A DNA stretch of 62,636 nucleotides from Pseudomonadota bacterium (GTDB taxonomy: Bacteria > Pseudomonadota > Alphaproteobacteria > Micropepsales > Micropepsaceae): positions 1-62,636 of the forward strand of contig JACQDN010000019.1 of NCBI GenBank assembly GCA_016201105.1. Reading direction: 5' to 3'. Every line of letters starts with the position of its first letter. Position 1 is the stretch's first letter. Of the stretch, positions 34,768 through 42,957 are shown piece after piece. The notes under the pieces were generated by a model that had not been told where the DNA came from, did no database searches, and saw nothing but the letters and a program-made list of their open reading frames with translations. A program made the translations under genes and the position numbers.

Positions 34768-34782
34768 TTTACCGCGACTTAA
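34768..34782 (+). promoter_or_regulatory. CtrA-like box upstream of fliI
   Basis: TTTA-CCGCGAC-TTAA, one mismatch from TTAA-N7-TTAA, 62 bases before the fliI start. A second pair, TTAA-N8-TTAA at 34665-34680, has a spacer one base too long and lies nearer ctrA. Together they suggest autoregulation of ctrA and CtrA control of fliI. Confidence 0.45.
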
Positions 34783-34843
34783 ATCCTCTCGTTCAAGATG
34801 AAAGTCAAAGGCCGGCAGAAGTTCCGGCCCGAAAGGCATTGGA

Positions 34844-36184
34844 ATGCACGCTTTGCTCAAGGAAATCGACGCGGTTCCGGTTCTTCGGCGGTTCGGCCGG
34901 GTGGCCCGGATCGAGGGGCTTTTGGCCGAGGTTTCCGGGGCCGCGGGCGCCGTCAGCCTGGGTGGGCAGGTGCGCATCGCAAACACCCGCGGCCAGCAGA
35001 TCCCCTGCGAAGTGGTCGGGTTCCGCGATGGGCGCGCGCAAGTGCTGCCGCTGGGCAGTCTTGACGGTGTGACCTTGGGCGCGCGAGCCGATTTCGACGA
35101 TCAGCCGGCCGCCATCTATCCGAGCACCGCCTGGCTTGGACGCGTGATCGATGGCTTCGGCAAACCGGTCGACGGCAAAGGCGTGCTCCCGCTTGGTACC
35201 AAAGCGTATCGTTTGCAGGCACAAGCGCCGAGCGCACATGCGCGCGGCCGCGTCTGCGGCAAGCTCGATCTCGGCGTGAAGGCGCTCAATCAGTTCACCA
35301 CTTGCTGCAAGGGCCAGCGCATGGGCATTTTCGCGGGCTCGGGCGTCGGCAAATCCACCCTGCTCGCCATGCTGGCGCGCAACACCGACGCCGATGCGAT
35401 CGTCATCGGTCTGGTGGGCGAACGCGGCCGCGAACTCAAGGAATTCATCGAGGACGATCTGGGTGAAGACGGCTTGGCGCGCTCGGTCGTGGTGGCCGCG
35501 ACCAGCGACGAGCCGGCTTTGGTACGCCGCCAAGCAGCCTACATCGCCGTTACCATTGCGGAACAACTTCGGGACCAAGGCTTGCATGTACTGCTGCTGA
35601 TGGACTCGGTGACCCGTTTCGCTATGGCACAGCGCGAGATCGGACTTTCGGCCGGCGAGCCGCCGGCCTCCAAAGGCTACACCCCCACGGTGTTTGCCGA
35701 ACTGCCGCGATTGCTGGAACGCGCAGGCCCCGGTGCTGCCGGAACCAACGGCTCGATCACGGGTCTCTTCACGGTCCTGGTCGAGGGCGACGATCACAAC
35801 GAACCGGTGGCCGACGCGGTTCGCGGCATTCTGGACGGCCATATTGTGCTGGATCGGGCCATCGCCGAGCGCGGTCGCTATCCCGCCATCAACATCTTGA
35901 AGTCGGTGTCGCGCGCGATGCCGCAATGCAATTCGCCCGTCGAGCAGGCGATCGTTTCGCGCGCGCGCGCGACGCTCGCGGTCTATGAAGACATGGCGGA
36001 ACTCATTCGCCTGGGCGCCTATAAGACGGGCACCAATGCGGAAGTGGATGCAGCCATCAAGATTTATCCGCGGCTTGAATCCTTCCTCGCACAGAAGAAG
36101 GACGAGGTCGCATCGTTGGACGATGGATACAGCACGCTCGAGGACATCGTGAGCGGCAACACGGGGAAGGGTAAGGCGTCATGA
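34844..36184 (+). CDS. fliI: flagellar type III export ATPase FliI
   Basis: 446 residues, homologous to the F1-ATPase beta subunit; it energises export of rod, hook and filament proteins. Walker A GIFAGSGVGKSTLL is near residue 165, the Walker B aspartate lies in VLLLMDSVTRFAMAQREIGL, and the arginine-finger region SPVEQAIVSRARATLAVYED is intact. fliJ follows with a 4-base overlap. The pair lies 6 kb from the main flagellar cluster, next to ctrA. Confidence 0.96.
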   Translation: MHALLKEIDAVPVLRRFGRVARIEGLLAEVSGAAGAVSLGGQVRIANTRGQQIPCEVVGFRDGRAQVLPLGSLDGVTLGARADFDDQPAAIYPSTAWLGRVIDGFGKPVDGKGVLPLGTKAYRLQAQAPSAHARGRVCGKLDLGVKALNQFTTCCKGQRMGIFAGSGVGKSTLLAMLARNTDADAIVIGLVGERGRELKEFIEDDLGEDGLARSVVVAATSDEPALVRRQAAYIAVTIAEQLRDQGLHVLLLMDSVTRFAMAQREIGLSAGEPPASKGYTPTVFAELPRLLERAGPGAAGTNGSITGLFTVLVEGDDHNEPVADAVRGILDGHIVLDRAIAERGRYPAINILKSVSRAMPQCNSPVEQAIVSRARATLAVYEDMAELIRLGAYKTGTNAEVDAAIKIYPRLESFLAQKKDEVASLDDGYSTLEDIVSGNTGKGKAS

Positions 36185-36609
36185 AACGCAGAGACACGCT
36201 GATGCGGCTCAAGCGCTTTAGGGTCGACGACCTCAAGCGCAAGATGGGCACACTCGACGGCATGAAGGCCGATTGCGAGAAAAAGCTTGCCGACCTCGAG
36301 GAAAGCGTGGCGCGCGAACGCCAGCGTGCCAACGATACCGATATCGGCCGGCTTGCGTTTCCCTCGTTCCTCAAATCCATCGACGTGCGGCGCGAAAATC
36401 TGCGCGCGACGCTGAAGGAAATCGAGCGGGAACGCGCGATCGTCCAGGGCGATCTGACCGCGGCCTATCAGGATCTGAAGAGCCTGGAACTGGCGACCGA
36501 GCAGCAGGCCAAGCGCGCCGCGGAAGTCGAAGCGCGCGCCGGCCAATCGCGTCTCGACGAACTCGCCATCGTGCGCCATCTGCGCAAGCACGCGCTCAGG
36601 CAAGCATAG
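36181..36609 (+). CDS. fliJ: flagellar export chaperone/stalk protein FliJ
   Basis: 142 residues forming one long helical hairpin: MKRRDTLMRLKRFRVDDLKR, then DCEKKLADLEESVARERQRA and a second arm RENLRATLKEIERERAI. FliJ is the coiled-coil stalk inside the FliI hexamer and helps recycle export chaperones. It is recognised by position after fliI (ATGA overlap), length and helical content rather than by strong sequence identity. Its 3' end overlaps the convergent gene at 36596 by 14 bases. Confidence 0.88.
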   Translation: MKRRDTLMRLKRFRVDDLKRKMGTLDGMKADCEKKLADLEESVARERQRANDTDIGRLAFPSFLKSIDVRRENLRATLKEIERERAIVQGDLTAAYQDLKSLELATEQQAKRAAEVEARAGQSRLDELAIVRHLRKHALRQA

Positions 36610-36976
36610 GCCCGGCCTCCACTGTCAAACGTCTGTTGGCGTAGAGGATGTAAATCGTAACGGCCGCGTAGAAGGCCAGGTGTAGCGGGAGCTGGCCGAG
36701 CGAGACATCGACCGCCGTGGCGACGGCGTACACGGCGATGAGCGCAGCACCGGCGGCGATTTCCACCCGCTCCCAAAGAAACAGCAGCGCTGCTGCGATT
36801 TCTGTTCCTGCCAGGAACGTGAGGAACACAGTGGTTGGCACGTGTTCCATACCCCCATGCGCGACATGGCCCGCGTGCGCCATCGTGCCGGCGGCCAGAA
36901 ACGTCTTGGCGCTCAGAAAAACGATGAACGCGACGTAGATAAAGCGAAACGCTCGCAACGCAATCGAATGGCTCAT
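36596..36976 (-). CDS. small four-span membrane protein with His/Met-rich segment
   Basis: 126 residues starting MSHSIALRAFRF. Four hydrophobic segments (about 9-28, 45-64, 70-88, 93-110). Between the first two is the segment AGTMAHAGHVAHGGMEHVP, rich in His and Met and a plausible metal-binding loop. No family recognised. Its start overlaps the stop of the previous gene by four bases (ATGA), making it the third gene of a tight operon led by the ribbon-helix-helix protein at 37624. Confidence 0.78.
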   Translation of the reverse strand: MSHSIALRAFRFIYVAFIVFLSAKTFLAAGTMAHAGHVAHGGMEHVPTTVFLTFLAGTEIAAALLFLWERVEIAAGAALIAVYAVATAVDVSLGQLPLHLAFYAAVTIYILYANRRLTVEAGPMLA

Positions 36977-37374
36977 CCCACGCCCCGCGTTTCCGGCAGC
37001 ACAAAAATCCGTCGCGCGATGGCGGAACGCAGCCGTTCGGGTGCATACCATTTCTCCAGACAGGTTCTCTGCAGCAGATCGGGTGACGCGGCGGCGAGCG
37101 ATTCGAAGTCTGCGTAACCGCCTTCCGCCATGCGCTCTGCGATCAACGACAGAAAGGCGATGGTGATCGTTTCGTTGTAGAGACCGGGCTTGCCTGCCCG
37201 TGCGGCGATCGCTTTCAAGCCGGCGGCGTAGTGCATTGCGGCCTCCAGAAAGGGATGATGGCGCAGCATCTCGAACGCCACGCGCACGTGGTCTTCGTGG
37301 TGGAACGTCGCCGGATCCTGGGTTTGCGCCACAAACCGTTCCAGCACTGCCGCCGGACGTTCAGCGTTTGGCAC
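36973..37374 (-). CDS. conserved hypothetical helical protein with HHEDH motif
   Basis: 133 residues, all-helical in appearance. A striking His-rich stretch FHHEDHVRVAFEMLRHHPF lies at about 24-42, followed by YNETITIAFLSLIAERM. The His/Glu/Asp cluster could bind a metal, but it is not the HExxH peptidase motif. I do not recognise a named family. It overlaps the ribbon-helix-helix gene by 14 bases upstream and the membrane-protein gene by 4 bases downstream, so the three are made together. Confidence 0.8.
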   Translation of the reverse strand: MPNAERPAAVLERFVAQTQDPATFHHEDHVRVAFEMLRHHPFLEAAMHYAAGLKAIAARAGKPGLYNETITIAFLSLIAERMAEGGYADFESLAAASPDLLQRTCLEKWYAPERLRSAIARRIFVLPETRGVG

Positions 37375-37624
37375 GGCGCGCTCCTTCTTCCACGAGGCGA
37401 TGGGCGTCTTCCGACGTCAGATCGAGGCCATAGACCTTCTTCAGCTGCTCGATCTGCTTGAGCGTCTTTTCGCTGAACGGCGCCTTGCCCTCGAAGGCGT
37501 GCAGCACGATGCCCTCGAGAAGATCACCCAGCGAAAGGTCCAGATATTCGGCAATGCCCTTGAGCACCTTGAGGATGCGCTTTTCCAGGCGCACACCCGT
37601 TTGGACGCGTTCGACGGTCTTCAT
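37361..37624 (-). CDS. ribbon-helix-helix DNA-binding-like protein, probable autoregulator
   Basis: 87 residues. An N-terminal strand (ERVQTGVRL, 5-13), helix A (EKRILKVLKGIAEYL, 14-28) and helix B (SLGDLLEGIVLHAF, 31-44) give an Arc/MetJ-like ribbon-helix-helix, followed by a charged helical C-terminus (SEKTLKQIEQLKKVYGLDL). RHH proteins bind palindromic operators as dimers. A perfect 24-bp palindrome sits directly on its start codon (37624-37647), which is the best evidence for autoregulation. The start ATG 37624 has no Shine-Dalgarno because the palindrome fills that space, so the mRNA may be leaderless. An upstream in-frame start at 37666 would translate the palindrome. Confidence 0.8.
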   Translation of the reverse strand: MKTVERVQTGVRLEKRILKVLKGIAEYLDLSLGDLLEGIVLHAFEGKAPFSEKTLKQIEQLKKVYGLDLTSEDAHRLVEEGARRAKR

Positions 37625-37647
37625 GGTATTTTGGTACCAAAATACCA
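37624..37647. promoter_or_regulatory. perfect 24-bp palindromic operator
   Basis: The half-site TGGTATTTTGGT (37624-37635) is followed by its exact reverse complement ACCAAAATACCA (37636-37647). AT-rich within GC-rich surroundings, and overlapping the first base of the RHH start codon. The divergent gene at 37768 begins 120 bases away and could share the control. Confidence 0.8.
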
Positions 37648-37767
37648 AGTTGCGCGCAACCCCCATCGCGCGCCACGGATTGTGCGGCGAAACCGGGCGA
37701 TTTTGCCGGATTCGGCGTCTCCGCTAGACTCGCGCCATTGGCTGCTTCGCCTGGGGGAGGGTGTGCC

Positions 37768-38178
37768 GTGTCGTTGGCTGAAGTGATTTCGCCTCTGGTG
37801 GGGCGTTGGGCGATTGCGTGGTTCTTTCTGAGCGAAGTCTGGGCGCGGGCGCACAACTGGTACGGCAATGTCGATTTGCTTTCGATGGCCCACGTGCCGG
37901 TTCCCCAAGCGGCGCTATTTCTCGCCTTGATCGTCATGACCTTTGGAGGCCTCGCGCTGCTGCTTGGCTGGCATGTGCGCCACGGCGCGATGTTGCTGTT
38001 CGGCTTTACCGTGGTCGCGACCGTCCTGCTCCACGATTTCTGGCACATAAAAGCTGCGCTCGAACGCGCGGCGGATTACGAAATCTTCGCACGCAATGTC
38101 GCGGTCGCGGGCGGGTTGTTGCTGCTGGTGGGCATGGGCGGCGGACCGCTGTCGCTGGACAATCGCGGTAAGGGCTGA
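37768..38178 (+). CDS. DoxX-like four-span membrane protein
   Basis: 136 residues from GTG 37768, which has GGGGGAGG just upstream. Four hydrophobic segments and a DoxX-like pattern: VGRWAIAWFFLSEVWARAHN, LLLGWHVRHGAMLLFGFTVV, then TVLLHDFWHIKAALERAADY, FARNVAVAGGLLLLVGMG. DoxX-family proteins are small redox- or quinone-linked membrane proteins. It is divergent from the RHH operon, with the 24-bp operator between them. Confidence 0.82.
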   Translation: MSLAEVISPLVGRWAIAWFFLSEVWARAHNWYGNVDLLSMAHVPVPQAALFLALIVMTFGGLALLLGWHVRHGAMLLFGFTVVATVLLHDFWHIKAALERAADYEIFARNVAVAGGLLLLVGMGGGPLSLDNRGKG

Positions 38179-38188
38179 GGCATTCTTC

Positions 38189-38917
38189 ATGTCAGGCAAA
38201 CTTTGGGTTTTTCTGCTCGCGCTTTGTGCTTTCGCCGGACCTGTCGCGGCGGCGGAAAAATATGTGCCCATCACCGCGCTCGCTCTGCAGAAGGCGTTCG
38301 GCACGAAGTCCGATTGGCGTGTCACCGCCTATCAAGCAGGGCGCGATGCTGAAAAAATGGGAGATACTCCAGCGAAGCTTTGCTTTGCTTCTCCGAGGTT
38401 TAAAGATCCGGACTGCACCTTCGCCCAGTACTCCTACCCCTCAGGCCCTGTTCTGAATCACCAGACGGTGATTGAAACAAAAGTCGTAGCCATTGCACCG
38501 AAGCAAAAGGCCGTTCTCTTCGAGGCCGAGTTCGATGGTGGCGGCAGCGGAAGGGCTTACCGGATCGGATTGTGGGCATATGACGGCAAGAGCGATCGGT
38601 TTTTTGAAGAACTGACGTTCATGATCAGCGATCAAGGAATATACAAGGTTTATCCCGATGGTCCGATGGCGGGATATGTCCTCGTCGCGGACGCCGTGTG
38701 GACCCCGGGCGAGGCGCACTTTGGACGGCATCGCTACGACATAAGTCTTTATAAGATGAGTTCCGATCAATCCTATGAAAGAATCCTGGAGTACATCACG
38801 CCGCAGAAGTTTGCAGGTGCGGACGATCCGCCGGACGTTCCTATCGACATCTTTGCACGAGAAATGCCGCGCATCCTGAGGCTGCTGAAGGACATCTATC
38901 CCGCAGCGCGGCGCTGA
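38189..38917 (+). CDS. exported protein of unknown function
   Basis: 242 residues. Signal peptide MSGKLWVFLLALCAFAGPVAA (1-21), then a soluble, mostly beta-like domain with CFASPRFKDPDCTFAQY (a possible disulfide pair) and repeated aromatic strands (VLFEAEFDGGGSGRAYRIGL, VLVADAVWTPGE). No family recognised. The middle is less GC-rich than neighbouring genes, hinting at foreign or fast-evolving origin. It starts 10 bases after the DoxX-like gene and ends directly against the convergent DUF2207 gene. Confidence 0.75.
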   Translation: MSGKLWVFLLALCAFAGPVAAAEKYVPITALALQKAFGTKSDWRVTAYQAGRDAEKMGDTPAKLCFASPRFKDPDCTFAQYSYPSGPVLNHQTVIETKVVAIAPKQKAVLFEAEFDGGGSGRAYRIGLWAYDGKSDRFFEELTFMISDQGIYKVYPDGPMAGYVLVADAVWTPGEAHFGRHRYDISLYKMSSDQSYERILEYITPQKFAGADDPPDVPIDIFAREMPRILRLLKDIYPAARR

Positions 38918-40944
38918 CTACCAGCCGCCGCCGCCGCCGCCACCACCGCCACCGCCGGAGAACCCGCCGCCGCCGCTGCCCGAGCTGGAGCCGGGCGCGG
39001 TAGAGGCGGATGCCGCGGACGTCGCGAGCGCCGCGCCGATGGCGGAAGCAAAGCCTGCTGTACCTAGACGGCTGAACGACCCCCCCGAATACCAAACCGG
39101 CGTGTATCCCGAGCTTGGCGAGGCCCCCGCCGCCGCGGCCTCGGCGGTGAAACGCTTGCTCCAGTTGTTTTCGCAATCGAGCGCGATGGCATAGGGCAGG
39201 CACTTCTCGAAGACTTCCGGCGTCATGGCCGGCGGATTGAGCGCTTCGAGACGGTCCTTCTCCGCCGTGTTCAGATAGCGGCGGAAGCCTTCCAGCTGGT
39301 CGCGGATCTGTGCGCCAAGCAGCGTCGGCGCTTTGAGCAGATGATAGAACACATAGGCCGCGACGCCGCCGGCAATGAGAAACACCATCACCAGGGGCGA
39401 AACGACAGTGCCGAACTCGTAGAGCGCGAAGGCGAGTGCGGCGGTGAACGGCAGTGCAAACGCCGTCATGAAGAGTGCGCTGAAGAAATTCACAATGCGC
39501 GATCCCGGACCGGCGATGACACTGCTCCAGGCGTCGAAAGCGCGGTGCAAAAGAAACGCCGTGCCGATCGACCAGCCGGAGAGCCACACCAACAAAAAGC
39601 CGGAAACGCCGGCATCTTCCGAAAGCAGCGCCGCGGCGAGGCCGGTGACGGCCAGAATGGCAACGCCGCCGAAGAACCAGCCCTGGTTGGTGACGAAATA
39701 TTTGCGCTCGTACTCGTTTTTAAGCGAAGTTTTCAGCGCGCTGATGGCGTTGGCAACGTCGGAATGATTCTTTTGCTTTAGCTCGATGGAATCGTGCGGA
39801 CCGTCGAAGAGAGCGCTTGCGATGGCGCGTTCACCGGTCGACAGCTCTGCATCGGTTTCGCTCTTGCCGGTCCGCGTGAGCGTGTAGTCGTCGTGGTCTT
39901 CATCGATCTTCATATAGCGTTTGACGGCCATATCGATCAGCGCGGCGGCAAAGGCCTTCCTGTCATAGGCCATGCGATGAACGAAGCGCACCGCCGCCGG
40001 CGAAAAGCCCTTGGGGGCCACGAACAGCGGAATGATGGTGCCGGGCGGGGGATCGCGTCCAAATTCCCACCAGACCACCAGATAAAAAATGAACAACACG
40101 CTGATGCCGAGCCCGGCTGCGATGATTCCGGCATTGTCGCGAACGAATTCGGCGCGCAGGGTTGCTTCGCTCGGCGGCGCCACGGCGCCTTTCGCGAAGC
40201 CAACCGCGACCGTCAATCCATTGTCAGAGGGAAGCGGATTTGTAGTTTCAAAGCGGATGTCGGTATCGGAGAGCTTGTCGGCGCGCGCAAGCTTGCCCTG
40301 TTCGCCCTGCGCGCCGGTATAGAAGTCATACTGCTTGATCTTTCCGCCGGCCGGCAGATGGATGGTCGCTTCGGCATGATCGATCTGGAAGATCCAGCCA
40401 TGCCCGTCACGTTCCAATAGAGCTCGTCATAATCCTTGAAGAAGCCAACCTGATGCGCGGTGATGTAGCTGATCTTGTAGACGTGGTTGCCGTGCTCGAC
40501 GTCCGTGTCGGCGTCTCCGATCTTGACGCGTACGCCGTTTGAAATGTCTTCGGTGGCGTAAGGCTCATCCTTGCCGTCCATGGTGACCGCCGTGACGTCG
40601 AAGCGCACATGCACCTTCGCGCCGTAGCGGTCCTCGTAGCGGGTGGGAAAGTCGCGGTAGATGCCGTGATGGATCTGGTCGCCCGTCACCAAGACCGAAA
40701 TCGTCTCGGCCACGTCGAGCTGGCCGTTCTTCTCGACCCTGATATCGCTGGCATAGTTGGTGATGCGCTCGGCCCCCGACTCAGCCAGCTGTTCCACGCG
40801 CGAGGCGGACTGGTCAGTTTGTTCGGGTTGTTGGGGTTGTGCGGTCGATTCCGAGGTAGAGCGAGACGCATGCGACCCGCCGCCGCCGCTTTCGCTGCCG
40901 CCGAAGCTCAGCGCCAGCGCCGCGATGAGGACGAATTTCAGCAT
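38918..40944 (-). pseudogene. DUF2207 membrane protein, interrupted by a one-base frameshift
   Basis: The first part (40944 to about 40402) has a signal peptide and a DUF2207 periplasmic domain up to DYDELYWNVTG, then runs out of frame. The second part (from about 40400 to 38918) resumes exactly in register with HGWIFQIDHAEATIHLPAGG, followed by membrane helices, a cytoplasmic domain and a glycine-rich C-terminus (SGGGGGGGGGGGW) typical of the family. One base seems to be missing near 40399-40402. The intact product would be about 675 residues. This could be a true lesion, a sequencing error or a recoding site; codon use downstream looks undecayed. Coupled to lemA by a TGATG overlap. Confidence 0.8.
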
Positions 40945-41498
40945 CAGCTGAAGGAAACTTTCGGCGCGGCGCGGTCGGCGGCGTCTTCAATCTGAAAGAA
41001 TTGCGCCGGTTTGAACGCGCCGAAATTGGCGACGATGTTCGAGGGGAACTGCTCGATCATCACGTTGAAGTCGCGCACCGCGCCGTTGTAGTAGCGCCGC
41101 GCGAGCTGGATTTGATCTTCGACTCCCGCGAGATCGGATTGCAGCGATTGGAAGTTCGCGCTCGCCTTGAGCTCCGGGTAGGCTTCCGCCACCGCCATGA
41201 TCTTGCCGATCGCCGCGCTGATGGCTTGTTCGGTCTGAGCGCGCTGCGCGGGATCGGCTTGCGCCTGGCCCTGGCTGCGCAGCCGCGCGAGCTCGTCAAA
41301 GGTTTGCCGCTCGTGGCTGGCGTAACCCTTTACGGTTTCGACAAGGTTGGGAATGAGATCGGCGCGCCGCTTCAGCTGCGCTTCGATACCGGACCAAGCT
41401 TCGGCCACCACGTTCTTGCGGCGCACGAGGCCGTTGAAAATCGTCACGGCCCACAAAAGGACGGCGGCGACGATTGCGACAAGGATGATCAGAGTCAT
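40944..41498 (-). CDS. lemA: LemA family protein
   Basis: 184 residues: one N-terminal membrane helix (about 2-22), then a coiled four-helix domain with the LemA hallmarks IFNGLVRRKNVVAEAWSGIE, QLKRRADLIPNLVETVKGYA and YNGAVRDFNVMIEQFPSNIV. LemA proteins have an outward N-terminus and a cytosolic helical domain of unclear function. The partnership with a downstream DUF2207 protein is widespread, and the two genes overlap by one base. Confidence 0.94.
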   Translation of the reverse strand: MTLIILVAIVAAVLLWAVTIFNGLVRRKNVVAEAWSGIEAQLKRRADLIPNLVETVKGYASHERQTFDELARLRSQGQAQADPAQRAQTEQAISAAIGKIMAVAEAYPELKASANFQSLQSDLAGVEDQIQLARRYYNGAVRDFNVMIEQFPSNIVANFGAFKPAQFFQIEDAADRAAPKVSFS

Positions 41499-41607
41499 GG
41501 CGGGGAAACTAACGTCTCCCCACCAGCCCGTCCACGGGCGGGACGGGTCTTGCTCACATCTAACGAAAGCCTAGGAGGACCGCCCGAAAGCGGGCCGCAT
41601 CAAAGGC

Positions 41608-41955
41608 TTAGCGCATCACCACGGAGCGGATCACTTGCACGACCGCAATGATCACACCGAACAGAATCGCGTAAGCGAGAAGGCCGTGCACCTGCCAGGC
41701 GAGCAAGGCTTTCCAATCGGCCTCCGCGAGCGCCGCGGCGTTTCCACCCTTCGTGATGCCAACAACGAACAGCGCAAGCCCGAAGACGACGAGTGCGACC
41801 ACCGTCGTGTTCACGAGCGAGCCCATACCTTGCATCATGAAGCCGGCCGCAATGGCGATCACCGCGATGAGTCCAAGCGTGATCCAATCTCCGGCCGAGA
41901 TTCCCGACGTGACGATGGCCGTGACGCTATTCAACAAATCCATAACTACAGACAT
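41608..41955 (-). CDS. small three/four-span membrane protein
   Basis: 115 residues. Hydrophobic segments lie at about 23-42, 47-68 and 88-110 (ITLGLIAVIAIAAGFMM, LVNTTVVALVVFGLALFVVG, GLLAYAILFGVIIAVVQVI). AAGGGGGT precedes ATG 41955. No family recognised. It lies 109 bases upstream of lemA on the same strand, with two GC-rich hairpins between (41527-41547 and 41582-41595), and faces away from nothing else that would explain it. Confidence 0.72.
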   Translation of the reverse strand: MSVVMDLLNSVTAIVTSGISAGDWITLGLIAVIAIAAGFMMQGMGSLVNTTVVALVVFGLALFVVGITKGGNAAALAEADWKALLAWQVHGLLAYAILFGVIIAVVQVIRSVVMR

Positions 41956-42138
41956 GATACCCCCTTAAACGTCCTCACTGACGCGGACGCCACGACACAC
42001 GACGTGTGTTTTTCCCCGGCCGCCGGCGCTCCTGTGCTGAAATAATACACAAAAAAGCAGCGGGCCGCGAGATGAACGCGCGTAACCAAATGCCGAGCGT
42101 GAGAAGTAAGTTAAGCCGGAAATGCGGCCAAGATGTGG

Positions 42139-42957
42139 TTAACGCATTTGGCTTGTGTGCGCTGCAGCGTGAGGCGGCGCCATCCGGCTGTGCAATTTTC
42201 TGGCAATCTGCTCCACCGCGCGAGAGGCGGGTGCTTGCGGAAACATGGTCAGCATCTGGGCCTGCTGGCGGATCGCCTGCATAACGCGATTGTCGCGGGG
42301 AATGCTGCCCAGATATTCGGGAACCTTTTTCAGAAACGACCGGCAGGTGGAGGAAAGCGCGTCAGCGGTGCGATGGGCTTCGCCGCCGCTGGCCGCCATG
42401 TTGACGACGACATGGGGCATGCGCGAGCCGGTGGCGCGCAACAAGAGTTTCGCAAACGCGTAAGCATCGGTGAGCGCCGCCGGATCCGGCGTCAGCACGA
42501 GAATTGTCTCGTCGGCGGCAACGGCGAAATCCATCGTTGTTGCATCCACTCCGGCGCCGAGGTCGACGACGATGCGGTCGTAACGGTTGGCGCCGCGCAA
42601 TCCTTTCATCAACATTGTCGCAATTCTGCGATCGATGTTCGCAAGTGCGCCGGAACCGGAAGGGCCGGACAGAAGGTCGAAGCCGCCGCGGATGTCGATT
42701 CCGCCTTGCACTTTGACAACCGCATCGGCAAGCGGACATTTGCCCGCGAGCAACGCAAAGAGATTGCCGCCGGATTCCAATCCCAGATGCACAGTGGTGT
42801 TGGAAAGCCCGAGATCGGCATCGAGCAGAAGGATGCGTTCGCCCTCGTGCGCGAATGCATGCGCAAGGCTGACTGCGACCAACGTCTTGCCGGTGCCGCC
42901 CTTGCCCGAGCCGATGGCCGTTATCTGCGTTCCGGAAATGTGTAGTGGGGCCGTCAT
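42139..42957 (-). CDS. flhG: flagellar number regulator FlhG (MinD-like ATPase)
   Basis: 272-residue ParA/MinD-family ATPase. The deviant Walker A GKGGTGKT is at 18-25 (conserved signature lysine K19), LLLDADLGLSNTTVHLGLE follows, and DRIVVDLGAGVD is the Walker B region. In polar flagellates FlhG limits flagellar number by stimulating FlhF GTPase activity. It follows flhF with a 4-base overlap and is the last gene of the fliF operon. The upstream neighbours support the flagellar call over a chromosome-partition role. Confidence 0.88.
   Translation of the reverse strand: MTAPLHISGTQITAIGSGKGGTGKTLVAVSLAHAFAHEGERILLLDADLGLSNTTVHLGLESGGNLFALLAGKCPLADAVVKVQGGIDIRGGFDLLSGPSGSGALANIDRRIATMLMKGLRGANRYDRIVVDLGAGVDATTMDFAVAADETILVLTPDPAALTDAYAFAKLLLRATGSRMPHVVVNMAASGGEAHRTADALSSTCRSFLKKVPEYLGSIPRDNRVMQAIRQQAQMLTMFPQAPASRAVEQIARKLHSRMAPPHAAAHTSQMR

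Noticed and set aside
41582..41595. Hairpin GCCCG-AAAG-CGGGC near the 3' end of the small membrane protein gene
   Set aside because: No T tract on either strand and only five base pairs; not called as a terminator.
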